A stretch of DNA of 62,820 bases, taken from Heterostelium multicystogenum. Taxonomy: Eukaryota; Evosea; Eumycetozoa; Acytosteliales; Acytosteliaceae. Position 1 is the stretch's first letter; each line of letters begins with the position of its first letter. Position numbers and translations under genes: made by a program. The stretch is from contig RCNN01000147.1 in assembly GCA_003667245.1 (NCBI GenBank), positions 1 through 62,820 on the forward strand, given 5' to 3'. The notes under the pieces were generated by a model. It was not told the origin of the DNA. It searched no databases and saw only the letters and a list, made by a program, of their open reading frames with translations. Below, piece after piece: positions 1-13,500 of this stretch.

Positions 1-242
1 TTTCAATGTTATTCACTAGTACTTAATCTATGCTCAATTATTGATAGAAACATCATATGTATTTATATAATAATAAAAATGGGTGAAACTGACAGTATGC
101 AATATGTAATATAGGATAAATACCACCTAAATTATGTTAGTTTCGAAAATTAAAAAACCAATGAAAAAACTCACATTACAATTACTTTCATTCATTTGAC
201 AATTATTCTGTATCTATCAATTTTTAGATATAAAATTTAATA

Positions 243-3200
243 ATGAAAAGTAATAGTTTATATATAAATTATTTATCTTTTTAATAACTGTTTATTTAAT
301 TTTAAATGAAGTAAATGGAAATCTTGACAAAGCTCAGACAGGAGCTCCAGGATTTAATCCAAACAAAAAATACATGATGCATTTTGTTTGTCATTCTCAT
401 GATGACTCTGGATGGTTGAGTACTATCAATGTAATAATAATCAATATATTTAAAGATATTATATTTATTAAACTTCTATCAAAAGGAATACTACAAGAAT
501 AGAGTTTGAGGATATTTTGTCATCAATGACCAAAGCGTTAATGGAAAATAAGAATAGGAAATTTAATTTGGTCTGAAATGTAACTTTTACTTTTAATAGA
601 ACTTGAATTATTTCTTATACTAAATATTTGATCTAAATTTAGTGGCTTTCTAGAGAAATGGTGGTCCAGATTTCTGAAATTACCAAGAGTCAATTTAAAT
701 CATTGGTTTTTGAAAAGAGAATTGAATTCATTTAATGGTGGTTGGGTCATGGCTGATGAAGGTTGTACCACTATTGAAGCCTTAATTGCAAACTTTGAAG
801 CAGGAAATAGCTTTATTTCAAAAGAATTTGGTCCAGATTTATATTCCAATGTCGTCGTAAGTATTGGAAGTTTTGAAAACTAATAATAGTAATTTTAACA
901 TTTGTACAGTGGATGGCAAATCGATCCATTTGGTCATACCTCCAAATTTGCTGCACTTTGTGCAATGAATAACTATAAAAATTTAGTCCTTCAACCGAGT
1001 TGATACAAAGAATTCGAGAGGGAATTAGGAATGTCAAAGGATTTGCAATTTATGTGGAGAGCATCCCATCTTAATAACTCAGAAATATTTACTCATATCC
1101 TTGATAAACCATATTGGTTCCCTGATATTAATATTGATGAAGGTAGCCAAGATCTTGTGTATCCATTTTATTAATGAAGTTCTTAAAACTGCTAAAACTA
1201 GGGTAAATCACTATCATGCTCCTCATCTTCTATTTACAGTTGGTGGAGACTTTAAATTTAATAATGCATCAAAGGGAATGGATACAATAGGAAGAGCTAT
1301 GGGTAAATATCTGAAGTATATTAATTATTTTTTATATTATTAATGTATTTTTTTAGATATTATCAACAATGACCCTCAGGACTTTATAATGTTAAATTTA
1401 GCACTCTCTCAGAGTATTTTAGTGAAGTTAAGAAATGGTTTCAGGATACAAAAACTCCAATTAAACACCAATATTGAAAACATTGATTTCATGCCATATG
1501 AAGCGAATCTAGATGATAATTGGGTAGTAAGTTAAATTGTTTTTAGTTTAAAATTTTAGAAATTAATTTATTATTTTAATAGGGCTATTATACAACAAAT
1601 CCAACTCTAAAAAGGTCAAAGTAGAAAGTTAACTTCCCTTCAAAGAACTGCTGAAATTTTAAATGCTTTTTCAAGAATTGATGATTCAGCTCGTCTACTC
1701 GATACACAAAGAGTAAATCTTATTGTTATATTATAATGAGACCATACTAATTAAGTTTTTTTCAGAACTCATCTTTTATTCAACATCATGATGCCATTAC
1801 TGGAACTCATTTAGTCTATGTAGGTCAAGATTATTTTAATAGAATCAATGATGCCGATAACAAGCTTCAGAGCTCAATTGAGTCATCTGTACTTGAAGTT
1901 ACAAAAAGAGATTCCAATAATTTTGGAGAGATCTTCAAGAGGTAGACCTTTGATATTTTTTAATCCACTTACTTGGGAGAAAACTGAAATCAAAAAAAAT
2001 CACAGTCATTAGTAAATACAATCCTGACTATTGTCCCTTTGGTGTTTTTTTGAATGAATCTATTCCAATCAAAGTAGAGTGTATTTTATCGGAAGTTAAT
2101 GGAAATTTTAATTTCGACATCTATTTGGAAGTTGCAAATTAAGGGATTAGGTTTTCAAACCTATACCATTGACTACCTTTCATCACCCAGTGAATATTCC
2201 ATTTTGTTAAAAGCCGAATCTAGGAGTGAACCTCGTGAGTATATATTAGATCCAGCTTGGTTTTATTACTAATGAAAAACATAATAGAAACTTTTAAGAA
2301 TCAATTTTCCACTTTTTATCTTGATAAGAATGGATTTTTTAAACGGAATTTCTACAGCCAATGGACAGTCAGTTCAAGCTATCCAAAAAGTAATTAAAAA
2401 TCTTTGAAAAGAACAATCATTTTTTAACTTTTTTGTTTTTAATAGATTATGTCCTATCCAGGAGGCTATAGAAATGGTGCTTATCTTTTTAGAACTGATG
2501 GAATAGCTAAAAATGATACCCTATATGGTCTAACTTCTGAATACTATATTGGACAACTTTTAAAAAAGTTAAAAATTAGTTATGGCGGAAATATTGTAGA
2601 ACTAACTTTTTATAACTCTGGTGATAGATTGTTGGATGAAAATATTGATATAAGCTATACCTCCCAGATAAAGATAATACAGAGCGTATTGTTAGATTTT
2701 ACACTGACTTACAGAATGACCACCTTTACTCTGATGATGGTTTGGAAATTAAAGAAAGACCTATTTGGAATTATCAGAAAGACGCTCATAGAGCTGTATA
2801 TCCCTCAGTTACCACATCAATATATAAATGATAAAAAGAAGGGACTTGGTTTTGTGGTAAGATTAGATTAATGGAGTTTTTAATTATAGATTTCTGACAT
2901 TGTTTGAAATAGTGTCATAGTGATCGAAGTAAAGGTTCTGCTGCTGTTGAGAATGGCAATCTTGAATTTTTCATTACAAGACAATCAAATTTTGATGACG
3001 GTAAAGGTTTAGATTTTCCTTCTATGCCAAAGAGAACTGAAACTGTTTCCCACAGATGTAGAGTAGATCGTACTCCACAAAACTACAAAAAACAATACTA
3101 TTCTTTTAGTGAACAAATTCATTTGGTTAAAGGTGAATTACCAACTCTCAAAGTGTTTAATAAGCTATCAGAATTACAATACTTGAATACCCGTAAGTAT

Positions 3201-3693
3201 GAAATAAAAATAAAAGAACAAAGCATTTTAACAACATTTTTATTCTAGAGTATGAAATAGAAGGTCTTCATCTATTAAGTGCTAAATATTCTAATGGAAA
3301 TCTTACATTGAGGATAATGAACATCTTACCTGTGGAAACAAAACAAAGTATTACAATTGATGTCAAAAAATATTTTAAACTAAACTCAAATTCCTTTAAA
3401 GAAATGTATTTGAATGGAAATATTGGTAAGTTTTAATTACCTGATAGAATGAATGTCTTATTATATAATTTAACAAAATATTTAATTTATAGAGAAAAAT
3501 ATTAATGTTCACAACCAATGTGGTTCAATATTCTCCTGCTCCTATGAACCTATTAAAAAATTGAAAACAACAAATTTATTACACCTCCACCATACCATGT
3601 AGATATTGATTTAAGTGCTCCTCGCCATCAGAGAATGAAGGTATTTTTACACTATCACCAGGAGAGATCAAAACAATTGTTACCAAATTTTAA
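243..3693 (+). CDS. GH38 lysosomal-type alpha-mannosidase, frame broken many times
   Basis: Family 38 glycosidase that removes alpha-mannose from N-glycans in lysosomes or the secreted fluid. Seen in order: a hydrophobic leader from the ATG at 243; the zinc-site motif HSHDDSGW (392-415); GGWVMADEG (737-763); WQIDPFGHTS with the catalytic Asp (914-943); QHHDAITGTH (1781-1810); and a C-terminus SPGEIKTIVTKF ending at the stop 3691-3693. Short introns interrupt it, for example about 431-485. The frame changes at ten or more places by single-base gains or losses, including two compensating ones near 1000 (expected QRVDYKEFE). Family residues persist on both sides of each break, so this is either poor sequence or a very young pseudogene. 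Break density is higher than in any other gene here. Family assignment is firm; functionality is not. Confidence 0.8.
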
Positions 3694-4933
3694 AATAAAT
3701 AACTATCTATCAATAATCAAATAATTATCTAAATATTTTAATAATAAGTATTAGCAGTTAAATAGTATTAATATATTATTAACTAATGGTGTATTATAAC
3801 AATATAATATAGCTATTGGTGCTTTCATTATTATATTTACCCCTTTTGAAAATAGTTTAAACTCATTTAAATGTTATTTTTTATGATTCTTTGTGTTGTT
3901 GAAATCAATGTTGTGTTCAATAATCCTCTCTCATAAACTCAATCAATATTTTAATATACTTTACAACCCTATCTTTTTCTCAAATTATTGATAAAACCTC
4001 TTCATCAACGAACAAATAAATAACAATATATATATTTATGGTAACTTAGGTTGATATGTATTAACAGCTAAAGAGATAATAATCTATTATTCTAATGGTT
4101 ATTTTAATTTGAACATTATTGGTACACTTTTTTCTTAATTGAATTCTAATCATTCTCAAGATTAATTCGAATTTGTACCAATATAATACATGTTTAAATT
4201 CTAGTATTCTTTATTGTAAAAGGTGGTGCTGGATAATATTTATATTTGCACATTGTACATTTGATATGTTAATTCCAATATCTGATGAATTTAACTTTCA
4301 AAATAAGCTATCTGAACTGAATGATTTAACGATGTATTTAACTATTGATATGTTGTACTGTTTAATTGTTTACACATTTATCTGAACCGACAAATACATA
4401 TGCTTTAACATACAGATTCACACAATATGATAATCATTTTACAACTTACAAATGTAATCGACAAACACAATTTCCTTTGAACTTATAATAATAATCAATT
4501 AAAAGATAAATTTAATTAAATATATTCTAAAAACCAAAACTATCCTATCTCTCCTATAACGCAGCTCTACAAATAATTTTAAACACCAATAACACATGAC
4601 TAACATCTGATTTCAATATTCAATAGTTACTCCTACCTATTGGCTTGGTTGGGTATGGTTAGTTAAGGAAAACCATTTCTTTATTGTAGGATATATTTTA
4701 TTAAATTAATAAAATGGTATTTAAAGTAAAATCTGTTGGAATTGTATCTCTGGCTTTCCCAAACAAATTATAAATTGACGGAATTTACATCAAATATTTA
4801 TCATTTGATATCAATCAAGAAACATCAACTAATAATTTAAATATAAAAGTTTCAATATAACATCAATACCAATTTATTTCTACAGTTTCTTTTGTACTAT
4901 AATATTTTTACTTTACCTAAATTCTAAATAGAA
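3694..4933. other. intergenic, no gene seen
   Basis: About 1.2 kb of very AT-rich DNA between the mannosidase stop and the mucin-like gene. It must hold the promoter of the latter. A 70-codon open frame at 4173-4385 has no family resemblance and no dictyostelid-like composition. I see no repeat or RNA gene. Confidence 0.6.
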
Positions 4934-5753
4934 ATGAAATCTGTAACTTTAATTTTAATTGTATTATTAAGTATCATTGCAATTAATAGTTGTTTAGTAG
5001 TTGCAAGAGTATGTAATAATGAAATGTAATTCATGTTTTTTTATAAATCACTAATTTTTCATTTATTCAACAAGGCTCTTGAAGATCCAGCACCTGAGGG
5101 ATCAACAGCTTCACAACCTGAATCATCTACTGGTTCTTCCCAACCCGAGTCTTCTACTGGTTCTCCACCAGAATCATCTACTGGTTCTTCCCAACCTGCT
5201 ACAAACAGGCTCTTCCCAACCTGCCACAACCGGCTCTTCCCAACCTGCTACCACTGGTTCCTCTCAACCCGCTTCAACAGGATCCTCTCAACCCGCTTCA
5301 ACAGGTTCTTCCCAACCTGCCACCACTGGTTCTTCTCAACCTGCCACCACTGGTTCCTCTCAACCCGCTTCAACCGGTTCTTCTCAACCTGCTTCCACCG
5401 GTTCTTCCCAACCCGCTTCAACTGGTTCTTCCCAACCTGCTTCCACCGGTTCTTCCCAACCTGCTACTACTGGTTCTTCCGAACCTGCTACTACTGGCTC
5501 TTCCCAACCTGCTACTACTGGCTCTTCTCAACCTGCCACAACCGCTGATCCAACTAAAACTCCAAGCACCCCAGCTCCAAATAACTCTACTACCAAACCT
5601 GTAACTCCAAGCTCTACAACAGCACGTCATACATCTGGAAACAATGCCTTGACAGCCGGAAGTGTATCAGAAGAGGAGGGAAGCTTTGCCTCACGAAAGA
5701 CTATCAATATTACTGGAGTTGTTATATTGGCATCATTGGCACTTTTCTTTTAA
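4934..5753 (+). CDS. mucin-like, probably GPI-anchored surface protein with TGSSQPA repeats
   Basis: Exon 1 (4934-5008) encodes a 25-residue signal peptide, MKSVTLILIVLLSIIAINSC and so on; a 66-bp intron (5009-5074) follows, then one long exon. The mature region is a run of 7-residue repeats, TGSSQPA with T or S next, encoded by 21-bp units from about 5180 to 5550. A Thr/Pro/Asn spacer follows, and the protein ends in a short hydrophobic tail (INITGVVILASLALFF) without basic residues after it, as expected for a GPI-attachment signal. Ser/Thr/Pro repeats in dictyostelid surface and spore-coat proteins are normally heavily O-glycosylated, so a cell-surface or sheath role is inferred. One extra A in the AAA at 5203-5205 shifts the frame inside the repeats; the repeat continues perfectly in the next frame. 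Exact function unknown. Confidence 0.85.
5180..5550 (+). repeat. 21-bp tandem repeat coding TGSSQPA-type heptads
   Basis: Roughly 17-18 units with consensus ggttcttcccaacctgctac and variants. Third-position changes (cct/ccc, tcc/tct, gct/gcc) leave the peptide unchanged, so the protein repeat is under constraint while the DNA has drifted. Confidence 0.85.
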
Positions 5754-6001
5754 AGAACGAATTTTCTTTAAACATATAAATGATCAAACTTCCTATCATT
5801 ATATAACAATAAATATATTTCAAATTTCCTTACAATTCTTTATCTAAAACAATTATATTTTAAATTTAAAAGATGATCATCTAGTTGTCACATAACAATA
5901 ATTGACTTTTTAACCTATTTGAGCTTGTATAAAGTTTGAGAAGATCCACTTGATTAATTGGAATATTACTGTGACATATCGTTTAATCTCATTACTATTT
6001 C

Positions 6002-7290
6002 TCAAATATTTATTTTGTTTCTTTTTAATGCTTCTTCCAATGCAGAAATTAATAATTTGACATTAGTTTGATTTGCGTTGAATCCCATTAATCTATTATA
6101 ACAAAACATATGGTTAATGAAGAAAATACAAGAAATGAAATACATATAATAATTACCCAACTCTCCAAACTTTACCAGCTAACTCTCCAAGTCCGCCAGC
6201 AATCTCAATATTGTATTTATCAAGGAGATACTTCATAATGACTTTGGAATCAACACCGTCTGGTACTGCCACAGTTGTAAGACTGAATAGTCTACCACCT
6301 TGATCATACATCTCGTTGGTGTCAGAAAGATAAGGCTTTAGTCCAATGGACTCTAATCCTTTGTAGAGTGATTTCGCAGCATCATGATGTCTTGTCCAAG
6401 TATTTTCGATGCCTTCTTCACAAATCATCATAATTGACTCACGTAGAGCATAAATTAAGTTGGCAGGTGTCGTGTGGTGGTATCTTCTTGGTGGTTGTGG
6501 AGTTGTAATGGAACTATTGGCGAAACTATACTCTGGACACCAATAACCACCAAAAGCATAGCATCTAAATACCAATTAGCAACAGGTGTCTTTCTATTGG
6601 CAATTTTGGCACAAGCACTTGGAGAAAAAGTTAATGGGCTGATACCTGGAGGACCTGATAAACACTTTTGACCTCCAGTGTAGCAAGCATCGACCTTCCA
6701 TTCATCTACAAAGAATGGAACACCACCAAGAGCAGCAACAGTATCGACCATCAATAAACAATTATGCTCCTTACAAAGCTGACCAATTCCTGCCATTGCT
6801 TGTTTTACACCAGTGCTTGTCTCTCCAAACACCATGGTGAGGAGTGATGGCTTATGCTTAACAAGAGCATCACGGATATCATCAAGAGTAAACCAAGATC
6901 CCCATTTCTTATCAACTTTTAGAATATTGGCACCATATCGCTGAGCCATCTGGTAAATACGGTCCGAAAAATAACCACTGACACAACATACAACATTATC
7001 ACCAGGTTCGATCAAATTGGCAACACATGCCTCCATAGCAGCAGTACCAGCACCAGTGATGGGGATAGTAAAATGGTTGTTTGTCTGGAATAAATAACGC
7101 ATCATTTCCATAGTTTCATCCATCACCTTGAAGTAGTTCTGATCGTGTAACCAATCATGTGTGTACTCAGTTGTTGATTGACACGTGGATGCAAGTTGGA
7201 AGGTCCCGGTCCAAGTAATAATCTAACTGGCAAGTTAGAGATTGAACTCTTTACTCTGTGTACATTTGAAACATTAAACATTTGTTTCAT
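6002..7290 (-). CDS. agxt: alanine-glyoxylate / serine-pyruvate aminotransferase
   Basis: PLP-dependent class V aminotransferase that converts glyoxylate plus alanine to glycine plus pyruvate in peroxisomes or mitochondria. From the ATG at 7290: a basic, Ser-rich leader, then [42 protein letters not shown] and the PLP-lysine motif [26 protein letters not shown] and the C-terminal [15 protein letters not shown] follow. The last 91 nt are a separate exon: intron 6093-6156 splits a Gly codon after VWRV, and the stop is at 6002-6004. Two frame breaks are visible: near 7165 (between MIG and [11 protein letters not shown]) and near 6560 in a T4 run. The leader could be mitochondrial; no clear PTS1 or exact PTS2 is present. 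It is divergent from the UDP-glucose pyrophosphorylase gene. Confidence 0.92.
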
Positions 7291-8473
7291 TTTTCCTTAT
7301 AGATATGTTTTATAAAGAAATTAATAGTTGTAGAATTCTAGTTGTCAAGATTGCTTTGAAATTTCTTTTATTTTAATTTAATTTGAAAAATGAACTGTTG
7401 CTTTCTTTTTATTTTTTATTGTTATTTTTGTTTTTTTTGCAACTATTATGTATTACGTGATTATTTCATAACAAATAGTTTGTGTGGTATTACTAATAAT
7501 TGTCAGTGGGTTTTGTTGTTAGTTTGTTATATTAGAAATGAGATATCTTTCAAAAGATACATCAATAATTATCATAACAATATTCCTATTATTATTAATT
7601 ACATGTTTTTTATTTTTACATCATTTTAATTTATAATATTTATTTTGATCAAAATTGTTGTTGATTTTGTTGTTTTTTTGCAACAACAAACCCAAAAGTT
7701 TTGCAAAAAGGAACTCCACCAATACCAATGTATCTTCAAACAAAATTTAATTTAAAAATTTAATTTGGTTTAAATTTAAAAACATTATGTAAAAGCATTT
7801 AGATTAGATTATATTAAACAATAAGTCATTTAACTCTATAGTTATATAATGTAAGTATTTTTTCTTTCTCTATCATGTATAGTATCATTAAAATGGAGTT
7901 ATAATTCGACTTTCATTTTTTTCGTTGCCGAATTAATCATTCCTACGCAGAACAATCTCATACACAAATACACTGTTTCAAAATAAATAATTATATCATT
8001 ACCATCTATCAAACCTTCATTATTTATTTGACTTTGTAATTACAACAATCAACTCAGTCATATTGTAATATTATATTTTTGTTGTTTTTTTTGTTTTTTT
8101 TGATTGATAGATGGTAGTGTTTGTCTGTCTTTTTTGATAGATTGGATAGGAATAGGGGAGAGTGTTCGTAGGGTGGAGGAAAGGAGATATCATTTATTTT
8201 ATATCATTTATCACATTTATTGCTTTTTTATTAAATCAAACACATATACAAATATTAGTAAGAAAATATTTATCAATATAATTCATAAATACTTACATTA
8301 CAATAAAAAAGATATTTTTATTATGCATTGTAATTGAATAGTACTACAAATATAATTACATCAATCTCATCTCATTGTTTGCTAGCAATATATTTAAATA
8401 TCAATTTCTTTTTATTATATCTTCTAATAACTTTAAGTTTATTTGTTTTTTGTTTTTTCATACAATAGATATT
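7291..8473. promoter_or_regulatory. divergent promoter region between aminotransferase and UGP genes
   Basis: About 1.2 kb with long T-runs (near 7430, 7665 and 8085-8100) typical of dictyostelid promoters. A pyrimidine-rich stretch ending tacaatag at 8461-8468 just before the UGP ATG could be the acceptor of a 5' UTR intron. Short open frames at 7390-7629 and 8104-8337 have no coding signature. Confidence 0.5.
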
Positions 8474-10117
8474 ATGTTTCAAGAACCAGGTGCATCAGTT
8501 CTCGGGTACCTCCCAAAGAACTCTGAGATGTCTGATAGATTCAAGAAGGCAGAGGTATTTGAACACAATGAAGATGAATTGTATCCACCTTTAGACCATC
8601 ATGCTCGTTTTGCCCCACCTCTAGAGGAGTCACAATTAAAGGCAATTGGTATGCTTCCAGACGAAATTCAAGCTTTTATCAAACAACGTGATATGTACAT
8701 CAACAAGAACAAAATATTAAAGGACCAAATTAAGATTCCAAACAAATCTTCTTTGGTAGATTATAACCAATTGCATATACTCTCACCAGTTGATCCTGCC
8801 AATGCTGTACGTTTACTCAACAAGTTGGTCGTAGTAAAACTGAATGGAGGTTTGGGTACTAGAATGGGTTGCAAAGGATCCAAGTCATCAATTGAAGTCG
8901 CCCCAGGTATCACTTTTCTTGATATGGCAGTTGCTCATATTGAACAAATCAACCAAGACTACAACGTCGATGTCCCACTTGTTTTGATGAACTCTTTCAA
9001 AACAGACAAGCAAACAAACAAGATCATTGAGAAATATAAATCTCACAGAGTCACCATCAAGACCTTCTTACAATCCAAGTTCCCAAAGATGTACAAAGAT
9101 ACTCTTAATGTTGTTCCAAAACCATCCTCCCCATCCAATGATAAAGATTGGTACCCACCAGGAAGTGGTGATCTTTTTTAGAAGTCTTCAACGTAGTGGA
9201 CTTTTGGATGAATTCTTGGCTCAAGGAAAGGAATATATATTTATTTCCAATGTTGAGAATCTTGGTTCAATTATTGATGTCCGTAGGTATATTTAAGATT
9301 AACTGGATTTTGACCCTAACTAATTGATAATGTTAAATAGAGGTACTTAATCACATGCATCTTGGCAAAATAGAGTTTGGACTGGAAGTTACTCACCGTA
9401 TCAGTACAGATATTACTGGTGGTATTTTAATGTCTTACCAGGATCGTCTTCATCTTTTGGAGTTATCACAAGTTAAGCATGAAAAGCTCAAGAACTTCAA
9501 AGATTTCAAATTCTGGAATACCAATAATATTTGGGTGAACCTAAAATCTGTTAGTGATCTGATAAAGAATGATAAGTTAGTCTTAGATTGGATCGTTTCA
9601 TACCAGGTAAATATTACTTAGTAATATTGTGAATTAGTTTACTTTTGTTAACTTTATTGTATAGACCGAAAATCACAATACATTAGTACAATTGGAAACA
9701 CCTGCAGGTATGGGTATTCAAAACTTTGCCAATTCAGTAGCCATTTTAGTCCCAAGAGATAGATATAGACCAATTAAGTCGACCAGTCAATTGTTAATTT
9801 CCCAATCAAATCTTTTCCAATTTGAACATGGTCAGATGGTCATGAATCCAAAACGTGAGTCAGGTGATGTTCCTTTAGTTAAGCTTGGTGAAGAGTTTTT
9901 ACAGTCTTCTGAGTATGAAAAGAGATTCAAATCTATTCCAGATCTCTTAGAGTTGGATCATCTTACTGTATCTGGTGATGTATATTTTGGAACTAATACA
10001 ACTCTTAAAGGAACAGTTATCATTGTGGCCAACCACGGTGAGCGTGTTGATATTCCCGATGGTGTAACATTAGAAAACAAAATTCTTTCTGGTACATTAA
10101 GAATTTTGGATCATTGA
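8474..10117 (+). CDS. UTP-glucose-1-phosphate uridylyltransferase (UDP-glucose pyrophosphorylase)
   Basis: Cytosolic enzyme making UDP-glucose for glycogen, trehalose and cellulose, all needed for dictyostelid stalk and spore formation. The start at 8474 ([20 protein letters not shown]) is preferred; the open frame extends upstream into T-rich DNA with no similarity. The nucleotide-binding motif [18 protein letters not shown] is at 8839-8892, followed by [37 protein letters not shown] and a C-terminal beta-helix region ([15 protein letters not shown]). Introns 9283-9340 and 9607-9664 both restore the family sequence ([23 protein letters not shown]). One extra T in the T6 run 9174-9179 breaks the frame between SGDLF and RSLQRSG. 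Length, about 500 aa, matches the family. Dictyostelids can have two paralogues; which one this is cannot be decided here. Confidence 0.95.
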
Positions 10118-10502
10118 GTAGCTGTTCAATCCCATCACTGTCTAATTTATTTGTTTATTGTTGTTTAAATGAATTTACTATGCTTAATTTATATAATAAA
10201 TAAAATCTATTGATTTGTTTTTTTCCAATCACTTGTCCAATAGTTTATTTTTTTATTTAAGAGATCTTTAATGATTAAACTCAAAGAGATTGATGATGGA
10301 TTCATTCATCATAGGGTACTGATAACAGCTTTTAGTGTGGAAGTTCTCAATCTTTCTTTCAATTAATTAAGTAACCACAAAAAACAAATTAGTAATAAAT
10401 TTCGTTGTTCGTCTGGGAATGAAAAAAATGGTTTGGATTGGTAACTTTACTTTTTAATACAGACTTTCTTCCAAAAATAAGTATATTATTAAGCAACATT
10501 GA
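10118..10502. other. convergent 3' region of UGP and PI3K genes
   Basis: AT-rich 385 bp between two converging stops. It must carry both 3' UTRs and polyadenylation sites (aataaa-like at 10196). Nothing else is seen. Confidence 0.6.
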
Positions 10503-13500
10503 TTAATTTGGGTTTGCCAAAATGTGTACAGCAAAATTGACACCAGTTGCTTTACTCTTGATACTCTCTTGTAATCATTTCAGAGAATTTGGCAGATGCT
10601 TGGTCAGAGGGTGAGATCCAGTGCCAATGCATCCCTAAGGTATTTTATATCGTCTCTATGGTTCAATTCTGGCATGCCTGTAGATACCATCTAAAAAATA
10701 TATCAGTAATTGTTATTGCAGATTGGTGAATGTTCAGTTATTTACCATTAAAAATAGATTAATGAATACATGAGCTTTTCTTCGAATAATATTGTATGCT
10801 TTACCACATAGATCATCAAAGGTCTTAAAATGTTCACCAATGATATGTGCAAACGAAGGAGGGAATACAAAAGGTGCTCTTTCTCTTTTTATACCATTCC
10901 ATGTTTGCACATTACCCAAGAATCTACCGAAATCAATATGGAAGAGATGACCTGATTTTGTAATCATAATATCTAAGAAATGTTGTTAGTTCGTTTGTTA
11001 ATTAGAATTAATAAATCAAAACATACTATCATTGTGTCGATCACCTATGCCAAGGATAAATGTATAAACACAACAGCCGGCACAAGATCTAACAAAGTTC
11101 TCTACAGCCAATTGATATTCAAATTCCGATGGATTCATTTGCTTCAACCAAGTTGCAATAGCTGTCTCTGAGAAAGCTGCAGTGATGCCACCTGATTGTT
11201 TTTGAATCTCAGCAATTGTAATTGATTCTCCAACAATTTTCAATCATTCCTTCAAATGGACCTGTTGCTATACATTTGTAACTTATAGTTTGTAAATCTA
11301 TTCCCTCTGCCAACCACATCTATAAAATTATATTCAATTGTTAGTAAATCCAAATCAAACATAGAAATGTGTTAATTATCTTACTCTATCCATTAGATCT
11401 ATCATTTGTAAAGTCAATTGATCTTGTCTTAAATCATCTCCTGCTTTGAATATAGTAAGAATGTTATCGCCAAGTGGATCATGGTTGTAAAATGATAACC
11501 AAAGAGGGAGTGTCTTTGATTCTTTGACTTTGCATGAGGTAAATTCAATACCTCTCACCTTCATCTCTGGATTAATTGGTAGCTGGAAGTCATTTGCCAA
11601 CTTTAGTTGCCCAAGTGTAGTCTGCAAATAGTCACGTCGTTTGGTATTCGGTATATTTTTCACAGAGATTGGCAATAGATTTGATTTTTTCATAGAGGTC
11701 ATATTGTTTACTGATCTCATTGAGTCTTGGTCCACTTCCTCGTAGGAAACTCTCAAGAATTAGTGTGTACCGCTCCACCCACTCCGCATGTAGCTCTTGA
11801 TTTAGGTTGCTAATCTCTGCCTTGAGATGCCAGAAGAAATAATGACCCATCTGTTGCCTATTGAGTAGAAACTCTACGAAGAAGGAACTTGGCAAGAGTA
11901 GAATAATGGTTTGGTTCATGCTTTAGTGCTTGTACGAGTTGTGGCAGGTATAAACTAAGCTCGGAATCAGACATTCTTCTGAGAGTCATAATGGCAAACT
12001 TTCTGATTTCACGATCTAAGAACTTGGAGCTGAGTAGCTCGAGTGTGTCTACTGGTTCCAATGGAACCCAGTCATGAAGTAGCTGGTACAACTCTTGAAC
12101 TCCAGATGGTTGATTCCAAGGCACCGAGGATATGACTTTTGATGTTGATTTAGCAATAAACTTACAATAGTGTCGATATTTTCCAACATAGATCTCGTTC
12201 TTCCTGAGTCAAGTCTGAAAGAGGATCTTTTTCAATGATAGCAGATAGCTGTTGCATTTCACTAAAAGACAACTCATTATTAAGCTCTGATGAGCCATTT
12301 AAATCTATTGATGATGAAAGTGGTGAACTTGCTCCTGATGGTGAAGTTGACGAGGTCGTAGTTGGGGGGTACGGGGTAAAGAAAATGGTTGGCGAATTCA
12401 TTTCGATTTCAAATGATAACTGCATTCCGTGAGTTAGAGGATTTTGTGATATTGATCCTGTAGGGTTGGGCTTTCCATCATATGTCCTCAAGCAGTGGAA
12501 TCCAGAGTTGATTCTGTATTGATAATTCCAGACACGACAATTGATCCAACCCAAAATAATATCATCTCTTCCACTAGTCGCTTGTTTGATTCTTACTTGA
12601 AGGCACAGTATTGCGTTCGATGGGATATGGTTGTACTGAGGACCTTCTACCCAATGTAACCATGACGGATTTGATGTTAATGGCAAAAGAGGAGTTTGCA
12701 TTTCATCAACCGATCTTGTATCCGCATTGATACATCTGACAAGTGGCATATATTTTACATTTTTCGGGAGCAGATAAACCTGAAACTTCAGCTGAAAAGC
12801 TCTTAAGTCCACCAATTCTTATACGAATTCTCTTAGTGACCTGGTGCGAAGCTATTGTATTGGAACTTGAAGTGTCTAGATCATCTTGTAACTCAATCTC
12901 AAGAGAATCACGTGAATGTAGTTTCGATAGCTCTGAATAATCATAGGTATTTGTTGTAATCTGGTGATCAACTTTTTCGCGTGGTATCAATAGTAAATCT
13001 ATCTTTTTTTGTCGTCTTGATTTGGTATTGATGAAATCTATGGAACTGAGCGGGATAGACAGATTCAAAAGATAAATTTCTAATCCACGTATCTTAAAGA
13101 CAAACATTGATTTTAGATCGCTGGAAGCTGGGGTCTTGATGTTTGCATTATCTTTAGCAAGAGAAATTTGAATGAATTTCGAGAACTTTGAGTAGATGGT
13201 ATCTATCAATTCTCCGACTGAAGTTTGTACATGACACTGGAAAGTCTTGATAATGTTCTCTGAAATAAATAGTCTAATGGTACAGGTTCCATAATGTCCA
13301 ACGGAAGTTGTAGTTGTGTTTGATTGGTTATTTTGAAATCATAGTGATAGGTGATTCTCTGCCACCTCTATTGGAAGGGCTACATGCTTTCCATCCTCCA
13401 GAACTACCAAGGAGTGGTGACGGGGAAGGTGACACTGAAGAAGGAGAATCCATTGAGTTTAATAAGATCTTTTGAGGGGTGTTACTGCCACTGATATCAA

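Noticed and set aside
5418..5630. Minus-strand Ser/Arg/Gly open frame
   Set aside because: Mirror of the mucin repeat on the opposite strand.
9174..9179. Programmed ribosomal frameshifting in UGP, Sti1, WDR5, PI3K and others
   Set aside because: Breaks differ in direction, have no shared slippery heptamer or pseudoknot, and hit housekeeping genes never known to use recoding. Homopolymer sequencing error explains them better.
13205..13330. Alternative protein-like frame (DFKITNQTQLQLPLDIMEPV) in the PI3K gene
   Set aside because: It looks plausible, but the overlapping frame CTIRLFISENIIKTF leads directly into the Ras-binding domain sequence and is the one continued downstream.
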